This document shows, in pieces, positions 36,013-45,644 of a stretch of DNA of 64,000 nucleotides. This DNA is from SZUA-22 sp963751695 (GTDB lineage Bacteria; Bacteroidota; Ignavibacteria; Ignavibacteriales; Melioribacteraceae). Position 1 is the first letter of the stretch. Each line of letters begins with the position of its first letter. Made by a program: the position numbers and the translations under genes. Under the pieces are notes generated by a model. The model was not told where the DNA came from and did not search any database. It worked only from the letters and a program-made list of their open reading frames with translations. Location: contig CAVVVP010000010.1 of the NCBI GenBank assembly GCA_963751695.1, forward strand, positions 310,001-374,000. The letters are read 5' to 3'.

Positions 36013-39000
36013 CTATTCGAAATGAACTTGCTTCTGCGGTTGAATGATAGCCAATTTTAGAATTTTTTGACCAAATTCTGGAACATCTATAATTGCTATA
36101 TACATTCCAGAGGCAATTCTATTTCCATAATCGTTTTTGAGATCCCATCTTATACTTGCCGACTCGTCATTCTTTTGCATTTCTTTAATTAATGTTCCAC
36201 TCAGAGAATATATTTTTATATCCACTGTGTTTGGCAAATTTGAAAATGTCACAAATGGTTGGTCTTGTGAATATCCGAATGCATTACTATTAGAATTGTA
36301 CCCAAACAAAGGATTTGGATAAACGTTTATTTTTTCAAATTGCTCTTTTCTCTCATCGTAAGTTTTTTCTTTCTTGACCTTCCACATATATCGGTCTTGA
36401 GGAGTTAAAATTAAAGATGGTTCAATTGTAAAAATACCGGTTGGTTCGAATTGCTCAATATCATTGTGAGATTCAAAACCGATTACATACATTGCATCAA
36501 ACCAAGGACTTTTTGCAACAACTCTTAATGAATCTGAGAAAGTATTGTCTGTGTAGCCATGAACAATATCAGCTCCCCTATTACCTTTCCCCGTGTAGAC
36601 TGGATGAATAAATGGATCATCGCTATACTCAGAATTTAGAACAATTAGATATTCCTTTGAGCCAGAAACACTCGATCCGGGATTCCAGAGTCCATCTGGA
36701 TTTCCAAGCGAATCATTTGGGAATGCATTTTCTAAGAAGGCAATTGACAACTGTTTTGTGTTACCAGCTCGATTAGTATAATATGCAGATACAGGTACGT
36801 TCACATATCCCGAATCGACTATATCCTCTCCTTGCCAGAGGTAACGGACAGCTTTTCTAACATACCTATATGCTTTACTTGTATCAGCAAAATGAAGTTC
36901 AACATTTCTAAGTTTATCTACTGTTATCGCATTTGATTGTCTTAACGAAACCGGAAAAACTTTTTGAGTTTCAACAATATCTCTTCCGACGTAGAATATT
37001 CCAGTATTAAGTTCGTCAAAGTTTTTAAACCATTTATCTTCACCCTTGAAAGACCAAATAGTTGAACCTGGTTCAACCCAGTCCAAATTTACTATGAATC
37101 CGTCTCTAAGATCTTGTATACTACCTAAATCGTTACGAAAGAATTGGTTCTCAACAAGAAACTGGCCAGTTGATATGTTCTGAATACTGAATAATAATCG
37201 ATAGATGTCCGTTTCTTCTAATTTGTTGAATGATAATTCATACGTGTCATTTGTTAGTTCATCTTGATCGTAAATGGAATATGTAATTTCTGCTTCAGAT
37301 TCTCCAGCAACATGTTCAACCGGAACCTCTCTGAAATACGAATCGTTCAAATTCTCTCCAATTACAATTCCAGAATTTCCTTTGTTATCATTTATTATAA
37401 TCGGGTCATTCGTGTGATATCCAAAATAAGTGTTTGATGGGACAAGGTATGAACCTCTGGAATCATATTCTATAAGCGTCTCTCTATTTAACCCAAATGG
37501 AGTTATTGAAATGTAATAAGGTTTTCCCTTTCGAAGTGGTTCATTATTAAAGGGATCCCAATTTACTTTTAAAATGATTCTACCATTTTCTTGATCACTG
37601 TATATTTCAGTTTTAAGCTGAACTCCATCCTTATAAATCAACTCGTTGTTGTAATCAATTTCATCTTCAATAAGTATTCTATTTACTTTATTAAGAAGAT
37701 CATATCTAGCTAATATTTTTTTATTCTCTGTATCACCTATTTGATTCTGAATCACAGGAGAATTATACATCGCGACTTCATATCCTTCGAAATGAATTGC
37801 ATACCCATATCCAGAAGAGCTATAAAACAATTGTTGGGGAGTTTCCCATACAATTTCAATAGTATTATCGTAAGTGATTGTTTTTGCTTCAACCGTCGGG
37901 ATCACATATGGTTGATCAAAATAAGTGTACCTGACCTTCTTACTAATTCTTTGGCCATCAAGCAAAGCTTCTGTTCCATCTTCTCCAGTACCAACAACGA
38001 AAGCAAAGATTATATCTTGAGTTTCTCCTGCATTAAGAGAAAACTGGCCTGTTGTTAGAAGAAATTGTTGATCACCAGCCCGTGTGTTTACCCACCCATC
38101 TTTTTTGACTGGATTACCAGAATATTCAAACATTTGATTTATAGAATCGCAATCTGCATTGTAAACTGTGCTACTATAATCATAACATGGATCAGAGTTA
38201 TCAAATCCTAGCATTTTTGATCTTACACCTTCTGGATCTGAAGAATTTATAAAACTATTAATTCTATGTGTGGCAATAATTGGATTGTTAGTATATTCAA
38301 TTGTCCTGTACTCCCTTAACTCTTCAGTTTCTAGTGTGTAACCAACGCTATTTAAATCTTCAGCTAATGGGCCTTGAACTAAGGTTGTCAAAAAGGATAC
38401 TGATTCTTGATTGTGCGCAGGATCTCGCCATGGATAGTATGTAAAGGCTTCATTTATATTAATATTTGACCCCATGAGATCGTTACCATAAAATCCAAGA
38501 TCTGGGTCAGCTACTAAGGTGAATATAACGCTATCCTGCGTTAATGATATTTCTCCAGCATTTTCAAGAGAATATTTAATAAATACGACTTTATCTAGAT
38601 CTGGATTGCCCTGTTGCGACCAAATTGTCTGTCTTATGTTTATTCCTTGAGTTGCATAAATTCTACCATCATTATATGCGGACCATGACATCACATCTCC
38701 ATAAATTGCTGGTTTATCTTCATCATAATCCCAAACACCATTGCCATTTTTGTCAATAGGATTATAATTACCGTCATTATCGCCATCATAAAATTCCGCA
38801 CCAAGTTTTACTGCTTCTCTCCAATTCTGCCATTCATGTCCGAAATGTTCAGATTTTTGTGTTACATAGAACAAGCTTTGTACATCTGCACCACTTTCTA
38901 CTGTTCCCGGAACATATGCATTTATTCTTGCAGATGGATAAACACCACTTGCCCAAATTTCTTTATTTTCGTTTATACCGCTAATGAAAAATCCAGAAGA

Positions 39001-39228
39001 ATATAAAAATTTGTTAGTATCCAGAGTACCAGCAAAATTTGATCCTCCTGAGATTCTATTTCCTATCATGCCTGTATCAAAAATTGGAAGAGTAATTCGA
39101 TTAAAATTAACTAACATTCCCACATCATTTGGCATCAGTTTGTTCACATAGCGATTATTCTTTTTATCTGATGCTATAGTGTTAATAAGCAGTAGGATAA
39201 AAAATAATATAAATAATCTTTTTTTCAT
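36013..39228 (-). CDS. Large secreted protein with T9SS sorting domain, function unknown
   Basis: A 1071-residue protein with a signal peptide (about 1-20) and a C-terminal T9SS type A sorting domain from about residue 970 (VYPNPLFG, IKIYSLSGTLIKEM, ASGMYIAIID). The middle is beta-rich and contains an acidic, calcium-binding-like segment near residue 150-170 (DGDNDGNYNP, DKNGNGVWDYDED). No catalytic motif is recognised. It should be exported and anchored at, or released from, the cell surface. It is the last gene of an operon with a TonB receptor, a DUF4249 lipoprotein and a rhodanese-like lipoprotein, starting 19 bases after the last of these, so it may be a ligand-binding surface partner of that receptor system. 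Confidence 0.82.
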   Translation of the reverse strand: MKKRLFILFFILLLINTIASDKKNNRYVNKLMPNDVGMLVNFNRITLPIFDTGMIGNRISGGSNFAGTLDTNKFLYSSGFFISGINENKEIWASGVYPSARINAYVPGTVESGADVQSLFYVTQKSEHFGHEWQNWREAVKLGAEFYDGDNDGNYNPIDKNGNGVWDYDEDKPAIYGDVMSWSAYNDGRIYATQGINIRQTIWSQQGNPDLDKVVFIKYSLENAGEISLTQDSVIFTLVADPDLGFYGNDLMGSNININEAFTYYPWRDPAHNQESVSFLTTLVQGPLAEDLNSVGYTLETEELREYRTIEYTNNPIIATHRINSFINSSDPEGVRSKMLGFDNSDPCYDYSSTVYNADCDSINQMFEYSGNPVKKDGWVNTRAGDQQFLLTTGQFSLNAGETQDIIFAFVVGTGEDGTEALLDGQRISKKVRYTYFDQPYVIPTVEAKTITYDNTIEIVWETPQQLFYSSSGYGYAIHFEGYEVAMYNSPVIQNQIGDTENKKILARYDLLNKVNRILIEDEIDYNNELIYKDGVQLKTEIYSDQENGRIILKVNWDPFNNEPLRKGKPYYISITPFGLNRETLIEYDSRGSYLVPSNTYFGYHTNDPIIINDNKGNSGIVIGENLNDSYFREVPVEHVAGESEAEITYSIYDQDELTNDTYELSFNKLEETDIYRLLFSIQNISTGQFLVENQFFRNDLGSIQDLRDGFIVNLDWVEPGSTIWSFKGEDKWFKNFDELNTGIFYVGRDIVETQKVFPVSLRQSNAITVDKLRNVELHFADTSKAYRYVRKAVRYLWQGEDIVDSGYVNVPVSAYYTNRAGNTKQLSIAFLENAFPNDSLGNPDGLWNPGSSVSGSKEYLIVLNSEYSDDPFIHPVYTGKGNRGADIVHGYTDNTFSDSLRVVAKSPWFDAMYVIGFESHNDIEQFEPTGIFTIEPSLILTPQDRYMWKVKKEKTYDERKEQFEKINVYPNPLFGYNSNSNAFGYSQDQPFVTFSNLPNTVDIKIYSLSGTLIKEMQKNDESASIRWDLKNDYGNRIASGMYIAIIDVPEFGQKILKLAIIQPQKQVHFE

Positions 39229-39246
39229 CTGTAATATTGACGTATC

Positions 39247-40317
39247 CTAGTTTGTTATTGGATAATTTTTAATATTTTCTTCTCTAAAGCTATTATCAAA
39301 TTTCCAATACTCTAGTTTATTATAAAACATTCCTATTGCTCCGAACTTAACGGATTTTGCATTATAACCCAATAACCGTAAATATGCTGTTAAATATTGA
39401 CTCCTTTGTCCGTTATAACTGTATATATAAATCGCTCTATCAACTGGAAGAGTTAAAAGATTAGTTGAAGCTCTAAAATCGTATGTAGGATCGTACCAAG
39501 GGACGCTTCGGTAGTGACCTCCCCAAGTAACGGGTGGTGCTGCATCTTTAAAATATCTTTTAATATCATACAAATCTGATTTACTGTAACATATTAAAAA
39601 TAGTGAGGCAAATTTACTGTACCTTATTTGGAAATCTTGGTCAAGTTCTTCAATTGTTCCAAAAGAATCCCGATATTCCTCTTCTGTTAGCAGTTTCTTT
39701 ATTCTGCTGCGTAATAGTTCATCGGTAGGGAGTGTGGGATCATCGAAACTCAGAGAGGGAAAATCCTTTGATAATTTTGGTTTACTATAGTACTGAGTAG
39801 TAAATGACCACCAATTTTCTGCATCATCTCTTGCATCAATCCAAGGTTGAGCAAATTGCGAATTCCACTGACCCATACCGAAATCAAGTGAATAAATATT
39901 TTTAATTCCATATAGCCTAAGTAATGAAGTTGCATAAGCAGCTTTTTGTCCTGTAGTGCTCACCAATATTATCTTAAAATCATTTGAGAGTTCTTTACTT
40001 TCTAGTGTGTCTAAAATGTTTTCTAGTTCTACATTGATAGCTCCATCGATATGACCCGACAAAAACTCAGAAGAGGCACGAATATCCAGTATTAACGATT
40101 CATCAATTGTATTATAAATATTCTCCGATGAAACCAATGCCGGATTTTCGTAGGAGTTAATAAAATCCCCATGTGTTTCTAAATACGTTAACAGGTCAGC
40201 ACTATTATTAAATGTAGGATCAGTTGATTCATTAATATCCTCCATGCAACTAACGAAGAGTATCTGAATCATAACAAGAATTAAAAATGATAATATATTA
40301 TTCGAATATTTAATCAT
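39247..40317 (-). CDS. Lipoprotein with two rhodanese-like domains lacking catalytic cysteines
   Basis: A 356-residue lipoprotein with lipobox LFVSC near residue 24. Two rhodanese-like domains are seen: about 60-155 (LILDIRASSEFLSGHIDGAINV, loop VSTTGQKAA) and about 230-340 (loop IYSYNGQRSQYLT). In active rhodaneses the loop begins with a catalytic cysteine; here both positions are serine. Sulfur transfer by the normal mechanism is therefore not expected, and the domains may bind something instead. The start overlaps the DUF4249 stop by four bases (ATGA), showing tight coupling in an operon with a TonB receptor. Membrane anchoring outside the cytoplasm makes a rhodanese in this setting unusual. 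Confidence 0.82.
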   Translation of the reverse strand: MIKYSNNILSFLILVMIQILFVSCMEDINESTDPTFNNSADLLTYLETHGDFINSYENPALVSSENIYNTIDESLILDIRASSEFLSGHIDGAINVELENILDTLESKELSNDFKIILVSTTGQKAAYATSLLRLYGIKNIYSLDFGMGQWNSQFAQPWIDARDDAENWWSFTTQYYSKPKLSKDFPSLSFDDPTLPTDELLRSRIKKLLTEEEYRDSFGTIEELDQDFQIRYSKFASLFLICYSKSDLYDIKRYFKDAAPPVTWGGHYRSVPWYDPTYDFRASTNLLTLPVDRAIYIYSYNGQRSQYLTAYLRLLGYNAKSVKFGAIGMFYNKLEYWKFDNSFREENIKNYPITN

Positions 40318-41123
40318 TCTATATTCGATAGTTCCAATTTAGTATAAGCAATAAAAAGTCCAATGGATTTTTCACCTTGCACATTCCAATAAACTGAACC
40401 TCCTCCTTCACTAAAAATATTTTCAATTGGTTTATTATTTTGACGAGTGTCAAAATAATCTTTATAGTTTTCATCCAAAGCATAGACTACTAGCGAAACT
40501 CGATATTTCTCTGATTCCTGATAAAATTCTGGAGGAAGTGGAGATGTTCTGAATTCTACAGCTTTAGTAGTATCAGTAACTTTGTTTGATACTTCAAAGA
40601 AAACAGTTTCTTCAAAGTTATCATCAAATCCTTCTATAGACATGACTTTGTATTTCGCTGCATACACTGTACTAGGATTTGGTAGGATTTTACAAGTAAT
40701 ATAATCACCCTGAAGTTTTACTTCCTCAACAGCGGGGGTGTAAGGCACCAATGTTTCTGCAAAAACTCTTTCATCATCAATTTTTGCGTATAGCTCATAC
40801 ATAGCACCTTGCCTAACTTTCAAAGTCTCTACTGGTTTATAAATACCATCTTTATCATGCTTTAAAGAAAATATCCCCTGGTTTTTAGTCCAGATGTAAG
40901 CAGTTATATCTTTCAGAGCAACTTGATCTATTGTAAGGTCTTTTTCGATTGGAAAGCTCCTAGTAAATGATACTTGAACTTCTGATGAGTCCCCAATCAA
41001 TCTACCATTCACAATAAAAACTTCATTGTATGGGATATCACTTTCTATAACACCAATTTGTTCGCATTGATAAAATAGAATCATCAATGATAGTAGGGTT
41101 AATATTTTGAAGTATTTTCTCAT
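40314..41123 (-). CDS. DUF4249-type lipoprotein
   Basis: A 269-residue lipoprotein with lipobox LFYQC near residue 20 and a beta-sandwich-rich body. The early segment (IVNGRLIGDSSEVQVSFTRS) and late segment (GGGSVYWNV) fit the DUF4249 family, which in Bacteroidota occurs beside TonB-dependent receptors. It is probably on the periplasmic or surface side of the outer membrane as an accessory of the receptor at 41123. Start and upstream stop share one base (TAATG). The molecular function of the family is not known to me. Confidence 0.8.
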   Translation of the reverse strand: MRKYFKILTLLSLMILFYQCEQIGVIESDIPYNEVFIVNGRLIGDSSEVQVSFTRSFPIEKDLTIDQVALKDITAYIWTKNQGIFSLKHDKDGIYKPVETLKVRQGAMYELYAKIDDERVFAETLVPYTPAVEEVKLQGDYITCKILPNPSTVYAAKYKVMSIEGFDDNFEETVFFEVSNKVTDTTKAVEFRTSPLPPEFYQESEKYRVSLVVYALDENYKDYFDTRQNNKPIENIFSEGGGSVYWNVQGEKSIGLFIAYTKLELSNIE

Positions 41124-43480
41124 TAAAACCTTACTGAAAATCCAAATGTTGGGAAAAACGGCATTAAGGAAATTTGATGAAGTTTCGGAGAACTTGAATA
41201 ATCAAACTCATTAGAGTCTGGATTATAATCGTAAGATACGTACTGAGCAAAAGCATTCAGCCTATTATAAACATTGTAGATATTTATATAAAATTCAGTT
41301 TCTAATGAACTGATCAATGTTTTGTATTTTAGGTTTATATCCAATTTATGATAATCTGGGAGTTGGTATTCATTTCTAGTCGAGTAATTAATATTTAGAT
41401 TTTCTTCACCATCTAATTCAGTATTAGTGTAATAGTATTTTCCTATTGGCATTGTAAGTCCGGAACCAGTCGAGTAAGTCCATGTAAGTCCAAAATCAAA
41501 ATTTTGAAATACTTCGTAAGTCAAAACAAAAGAAATATCATGTAACCTGTCATATCTTGGAGGAAATATTCTACCAGCATTCAGTTCAGAAAATAACCTT
41601 TTGGTCCAAGACAATGTATAACCTACCCATCCTGACAAAGCTCCAACACGTTTATTAAAAAAGAACTCAACTCCATATGCCTCCCCTTCTCCTCTTGTAA
41701 AATTCTTTTCAATCGGTATCGAAACAGAGTAATGAGGCATATCCTGAAACTCATAGATATTTTGGAAATCCTTATAATATCCTTCAACAGAAAACAAATA
41801 TTCTTTTTGTGAGAAATAAATATCAAATCCAGCAACCGCTTGTCTTGATTTTGCCGGCAAGATATTTTTAGTAGAGGGATACCATAAATCAGTGGGGAGT
41901 CTAATATCATTTCTAAGAATTAAATGTAAAAATTGATGTGCTTCAGCATATGCTGCCTTTAATTGAAAATCCTCGCTAAATAGAATGGCTGCTGAGAATC
42001 TTGGTTCGATTTTTATTTCTCTGTCATTCGAAAATTTGTAAAATCTAACGCCTAGATTTGTATTTAAAAATGTAAAAGGTTTCCATTCATTTTGTAAAAA
42101 CACTGCGAACTCATAAGAATCATGATTTTCTGAGTGATCGGGTGCGTATTCTAAAACTGGATCATAGAGAATCCAGTTAACAAGATTATAATTATGCAAA
42201 ACAAATTCATATCCAGTTTTCAACCGATAAGATTTTGAAAAAATCGTTTCATAGTTTTGCTTCACGGAAAGATCATTCAATTTTGAAGATGAGAAATAAT
42301 CATTAGCTAGAGTATCTGAAGAAATATCATCAAGTGAAGAGATAAATTCATAGTTAATATATGAGACATTTGTTGTGAGGACAAATGAGTTTTTCTTCAT
42401 AGTCATCCAGTTTAGACTCGCATTTAAGTTTGACCATGAGGTATTGTAGACGAAACCTAAATTTACCGGAGGGCTATAAATATTGTCTTTACTATACATT
42501 ACATTGACCGCGACGTATTGATCTTTACTAAGCATGTAGTTCAGCTTTCCATTTACATCATGAAAGTTGTATCGTGGAGTAACACTCTCTTCTTGGAATA
42601 CTTTTTGAAGCTGATCATAATACATAATTCGTCCTGAAACTATATATGTCAACTTATCAGTGATAGGACCTTCGAGAGTTGCGTGTGACATAATTGTACC
42701 TATCCCCAAAATACCTTTTTCTCTTTCATTTGTTCCTTCTCTTAACTTTACATCTAAAACACTTGAAAGTCTACCACCGTACTCTGCAGGAAATGCACCT
42801 TTTATCAATTTGACATCATACAACGCATATGTGTTAAAAGTACTTGCAATATTGCCCAAGTGAGAGGGATTGTATAGGATTGTTCCGTCAACTAATGTCA
42901 AGTTTTGATCCGGTGAGCCTCCTCTTACATAGATACCATTTGACATTTCCGAAGCAATTTTTACCCCTGGTAAAAGCTGCAAAGATCTGAATATATCAAT
43001 CTCTCCACTCATTGATGGAAGCATAGAAAGTTGTCTTGGAGAAATATCAATAACACTAATTATCTCCTTATTTTGTTTCTTATCTTGAACTAATACTTCC
43101 TCTAACTCAACAGACTCAGACATTAATTCAATGTTTAACAACAAAGTACCGCTAGTTCTTTCAATCGTTATATTCTCGACTTTTTCTTCATATCCAATAC
43201 TTCTGAATTTAATAAAATAGTCGCCCTGTTGTAATAAAGGGGAAGTATATTCACCATTAACATCAGTTGCTGCACCAGTTATAAACGGGATTTCACCTTC
43301 AGATTGTTTTCTTTCAACTATAATATTGGCCCCTACGATTGGTTCGAAAGTTTTTGCATCCTTTACAACTCCAGCAATTTTCATCCCACCGTTTTGCGCA
43401 TTTAATTTTGTGTTTTCTGAAATGATAGAAATTATTAGAAGCAGTATTATGAATTTGAGGTTGGTCAACAGTACAAGCAC
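41123..43480 (-). CDS. TonB-dependent receptor with carboxypeptidase-like N-terminal domain
   Basis: A receptor of about 785 residues with a signal peptide, a carboxypeptidase-regulatory-like domain (about 35-115, IAGVVKDAKTFEPIVGANI), a plug domain (about 130-240, NGIYVRGGSPDQNLTLVDGT, GAFPAEYGGRLSSVLDV) and an outer-membrane barrel to an aromatic end. The start is uncertain: GTG at 43480 or TTG at 43468, the latter giving a neat signal peptide. The downstream order DUF4249 lipoprotein, rhodanese-like lipoprotein, T9SS protein, with overlaps of one and four bases, shows a four-gene operon. The ligand is unknown. This receptor type differs from the one at 27939. Confidence 0.9.
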   Translation of the reverse strand: MLVLLTNLKFIILLLIISIISENTKLNAQNGGMKIAGVVKDAKTFEPIVGANIIVERKQSEGEIPFITGAATDVNGEYTSPLLQQGDYFIKFRSIGYEEKVENITIERTSGTLLLNIELMSESVELEEVLVQDKKQNKEIISVIDISPRQLSMLPSMSGEIDIFRSLQLLPGVKIASEMSNGIYVRGGSPDQNLTLVDGTILYNPSHLGNIASTFNTYALYDVKLIKGAFPAEYGGRLSSVLDVKLREGTNEREKGILGIGTIMSHATLEGPITDKLTYIVSGRIMYYDQLQKVFQEESVTPRYNFHDVNGKLNYMLSKDQYVAVNVMYSKDNIYSPPVNLGFVYNTSWSNLNASLNWMTMKKNSFVLTTNVSYINYEFISSLDDISSDTLANDYFSSSKLNDLSVKQNYETIFSKSYRLKTGYEFVLHNYNLVNWILYDPVLEYAPDHSENHDSYEFAVFLQNEWKPFTFLNTNLGVRFYKFSNDREIKIEPRFSAAILFSEDFQLKAAYAEAHQFLHLILRNDIRLPTDLWYPSTKNILPAKSRQAVAGFDIYFSQKEYLFSVEGYYKDFQNIYEFQDMPHYSVSIPIEKNFTRGEGEAYGVEFFFNKRVGALSGWVGYTLSWTKRLFSELNAGRIFPPRYDRLHDISFVLTYEVFQNFDFGLTWTYSTGSGLTMPIGKYYYTNTELDGEENLNINYSTRNEYQLPDYHKLDINLKYKTLISSLETEFYINIYNVYNRLNAFAQYVSYDYNPDSNEFDYSSSPKLHQISLMPFFPTFGFSVRF

Positions 43481-43500
43481 AATTTAATAATAATAAAGAA

Positions 43501-43531
43501 CAAAAATATCCAATTATTCTCAAAAATCAAT
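43501..43531 (-). promoter_or_regulatory. Possible Bacteroidetes-type promoter of the TonB receptor operon
   Basis: Read on the minus strand, ATTG and TATTTTTG are separated by 19 bases, close to the TTTG-N19-TAnnTTTG consensus with one mismatch in the upstream box. It lies 20 to 30 bases before the candidate start codons, which is close but possible. Confidence 0.42.
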
Positions 43532-43616
43532 GTCTTTTCTTTGTATTACCCTTTTGCAGATTGTAATTGAAAAATGATTCTATTATTTTCACAAAGTGTC
43601 TTATAAATATATTTAT

Positions 43617-43690
43617 GCGTCCGTAGCTCAATTGGATAGAGCACCAGATTTCGGCTCTGGGGGTTGAGGGTTCAAGTCCTTCCGGGCGTA
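43617..43690 (+). tRNA. tRNA-Arg (anticodon TCG)
   Basis: The cloverleaf folds: acceptor GCGTCCG (43617-43623) with CGGGCGT (43683-43689), D arm GCTC/GAGC, anticodon stem CCAGA/TCTGG around TTTCGGC, and T loop TTCAAGT. The anticodon TCG reads CGA. CCA is not encoded. Its 5' half is nearly identical to the tRNA-Arg(ACG) at 22881. No mobile gene lies next to it. Confidence 0.95.
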
Positions 43691-43752
43691 CAAGGTTTTA
43701 ACTCCTCACCTTTGAGTAGTATATATGCATAATTTCACTAGATATTTTGATA

Positions 43753-44232
43753 ATGTTATTTAATGAAGATAATTATAAGTTTATGTTTGCAGCATTAAAA
43801 GAGGCCGAATATTCACTTGAAGAAGATGAAGTGCCAATTGGAGCTGTTGTGGTCTACAATAATAGAATAATCGGCAAAGGTCACAATCAAGTTGAGAATC
43901 TTAGTGATGCAACTGCACATGCAGAAATCATTGCAATTACTGCTGCATCAAATCACTTAAAGAATAAGGTCCTATCAGAATGTGATATTTATGTAACTAT
44001 TGAACCATGTATTATGTGTATTGGTGCAATCACATTGTCTAAGATCAGAAATCTTTACTTTGCAGTTTATGAACCAAAAACCGGTTCTTGTGGATCCGTT
44101 TATAACATTCCGGATGAAAACAAATTCAATCACAAGGTTAACATCTTTTCTGGAATTTATGAGAATGAATCTAAAAATTTGATTCAAAACTATTTTAAAA
44201 AGAAAAGATTATCCTCAAATAACCTCAATTAA
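43753..44232 (+). CDS. tadA: tRNA adenosine(34) deaminase or related nucleoside deaminase
   Basis: About 159 residues of the cytidine/deoxycytidylate deaminase fold. The zinc site is complete: HAEI (His ligand and catalytic Glu) near residue 59 and PCIMC near residue 87. Length and motifs fit TadA, which converts A34 to inosine in tRNA-Arg(ACG), present in this window at 22881. A guanine deaminase of the same fold is the alternative. The ATG at 43753 is preferred over the TTG at 43747. It lies between tRNA-Arg(TCG) and adk. Confidence 0.88.
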   Translation: MLFNEDNYKFMFAALKEAEYSLEEDEVPIGAVVVYNNRIIGKGHNQVENLSDATAHAEIIAITAASNHLKNKVLSECDIYVTIEPCIMCIGAITLSKIRNLYFAVYEPKTGSCGSVYNIPDENKFNHKVNIFSGIYENESKNLIQNYFKKKRLSSNNLN

Positions 44233-44241
44233 ATATAAGTT

Positions 44242-44272
44242 TTTGTTAGTAATTTCAACTATAGTATATTTG
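44242..44272 (+). promoter_or_regulatory. Bacteroidetes-type promoter of adk
   Basis: TTTG (44242-44245) and TATATTTG (44265-44272) are separated by exactly 19 bases, a perfect match to the TTTG-N19-TAnnTTTG consensus used by the main sigma factor of Bacteroidota. The adk ATG follows 34 bases downstream. Confidence 0.85.
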
Positions 44273-44306
44273 CACTGAAAATATTTACTCATTAATTAAA
44301 CATGAT

Positions 44307-44957
44307 ATGCAAATCGTAATATTTGGCGCTCCAGGTGCCGGGAAAGGAACTCAAGCAAAAGTATTATCAACTAGATTTAACATTCCTCATATATCTACAG
44401 GAGACATTCTGAGGGAATCAATTAGGAAAGAAACCAAGATGGGTTTTGCTGCTAAAGAAATTATCGAAAAAGGCGAATTGGTTTCCGACAATATAATGTG
44501 TGCACTTGTTGAGGAAACACTTGAGAACCTTGATTACATGAAAGGATTTATTTTAGATGGTTTTCCAAGAACCGTTAATCAAGCTCATTTATTAATGGAT
44601 ATATTTATAAAACTGAATATCACAAATCCCTATTTCCTTATTCTCGAAGCTGAAGATGATATTATAATTTCTCGATTGACCTCCAGACGAGCTTGTTCAA
44701 AATGTGGTGCAATTGCTAACCTTCATGATATTGAAGACGAAAATATTTGTCCGAAATGCGGAAGTGAAAATTCCCTAGTAAAAAGAAAAGATGACGACGA
44801 AGAAGTAATTAAAAATCGTCTGCGTATTTACCGAGAACAGACAAAACCGGTGTTGGATTATAGTAGTGATAAGTTCAAAATTATTTTGGTTAACGGAACG
44901 GATCCTGTTGATCTAGTGACAAAAAATATTGTAAAAGAACTGGAACTTAATAATTAG
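44307..44957 (+). CDS. adk: Adenylate kinase
   Basis: A 216-residue enzyme that converts ATP plus AMP to two ADP in the cytoplasm. The P-loop GAPGAGKGTQ is at residues 7-16, the AMP site STGDILR and GFILDGFPRT follow, and the long LID (about 125-165) carries two CxxC pairs (CSKCG, CPKCG) that bind structural zinc, as in many Bacteroidota and Gram-positive enzymes. Full length. It has its own consensus promoter upstream and is convergent with ftsE, ten bases away. Confidence 0.97.
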   Translation: MQIVIFGAPGAGKGTQAKVLSTRFNIPHISTGDILRESIRKETKMGFAAKEIIEKGELVSDNIMCALVEETLENLDYMKGFILDGFPRTVNQAHLLMDIFIKLNITNPYFLILEAEDDIIISRLTSRRACSKCGAIANLHDIEDENICPKCGSENSLVKRKDDDEEVIKNRLRIYREQTKPVLDYSSDKFKIILVNGTDPVDLVTKNIVKELELNN

Positions 44958-44966
44958 ATTTAATTC

Positions 44967-45644
44967 TCACCTAGTTCCTAGTTGATCATGTCTGATCTCT
45001 TCTGCAATCCCTCCCCTTAATCTGAGCAATCTTGCCTTGTGTTTCTTTACAAGATCATAATCATGTGAGGCAAATAATACTGATGTACCTCGCTTGTTTA
45101 TTGTTGTAAGTATCTCCAAGATTTCAGCAGATGTTGTGGGATCTAAATTACCGGTTGGTTCATCGGCAATTATTAATTTTGGATTATTAATAATTGCTCT
45201 TGCAATTGCTACTCTTTGTCTTTCACCACCAGAAAGTTGGTTGATCTTATTTTTCTGCTTATGTGCGAGTCCAACCTCGGACAGAACTTGAAAAACCTTT
45301 CTTTTTATCTGCTTCCTTTTTGCTCCGGTAATTTGAAGAATGAAAGCTAAATTATCATAAACAGATCTGTCTTCAAGTAATTTGAAGTCTTGAAAAATAA
45401 TTCCAATATTTCGTCTAAGCTCAGGTAGTGACTTCGTTTTAATTGTATCGCTGCTAAATCTATCAAATTGAACATATCCAGAATGAGGTACTATGTTCAT
45501 ATATATCATCTGAAGAAGTGTAGTTTTACCAGCCCCACTCTTTCCTATTAGAAAGACAAACTCTCCTTCATCAATATGTAGATTAAGATCAATAAATACG
45601 GGTTGATTTTTATAGTTAAACTCTACGTCGTTAAATGTAAGCAT
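44967..45644 (-). CDS. ftsE: Cell-division ABC transporter ATP-binding protein FtsE
   Basis: A 225-residue ABC ATPase: Walker A GKSGAGKTT near residue 35, Q-loop IIFQDFKLL, signature LSGGERQRVAIARA near 137, Walker B LIIADEPTGNLD near 158 and the switch His in ASHDYD. The sequence fits FtsE, which with FtsX controls peptidoglycan hydrolases at the division site. FtsX is not next to it in the window, so another ABC exporter ATPase is possible. Its ATG shares one base with the stop of the methyltransferase gene. Confidence 0.88.
   Translation of the reverse strand: MLTFNDVEFNYKNQPVFIDLNLHIDEGEFVFLIGKSGAGKTTLLQMIYMNIVPHSGYVQFDRFSSDTIKTKSLPELRRNIGIIFQDFKLLEDRSVYDNLAFILQITGAKRKQIKRKVFQVLSEVGLAHKQKNKINQLSGGERQRVAIARAIINNPKLIIADEPTGNLDPTTSAEILEILTTINKRGTSVLFASHDYDLVKKHKARLLRLRGGIAEEIRHDQLGTR

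Noticed and set aside
43617..43690. Second tRNA-Arg as an integration site
   Set aside because: Neighbours are tadA and a TonB operon, with no recombinase or duplicated tRNA end.
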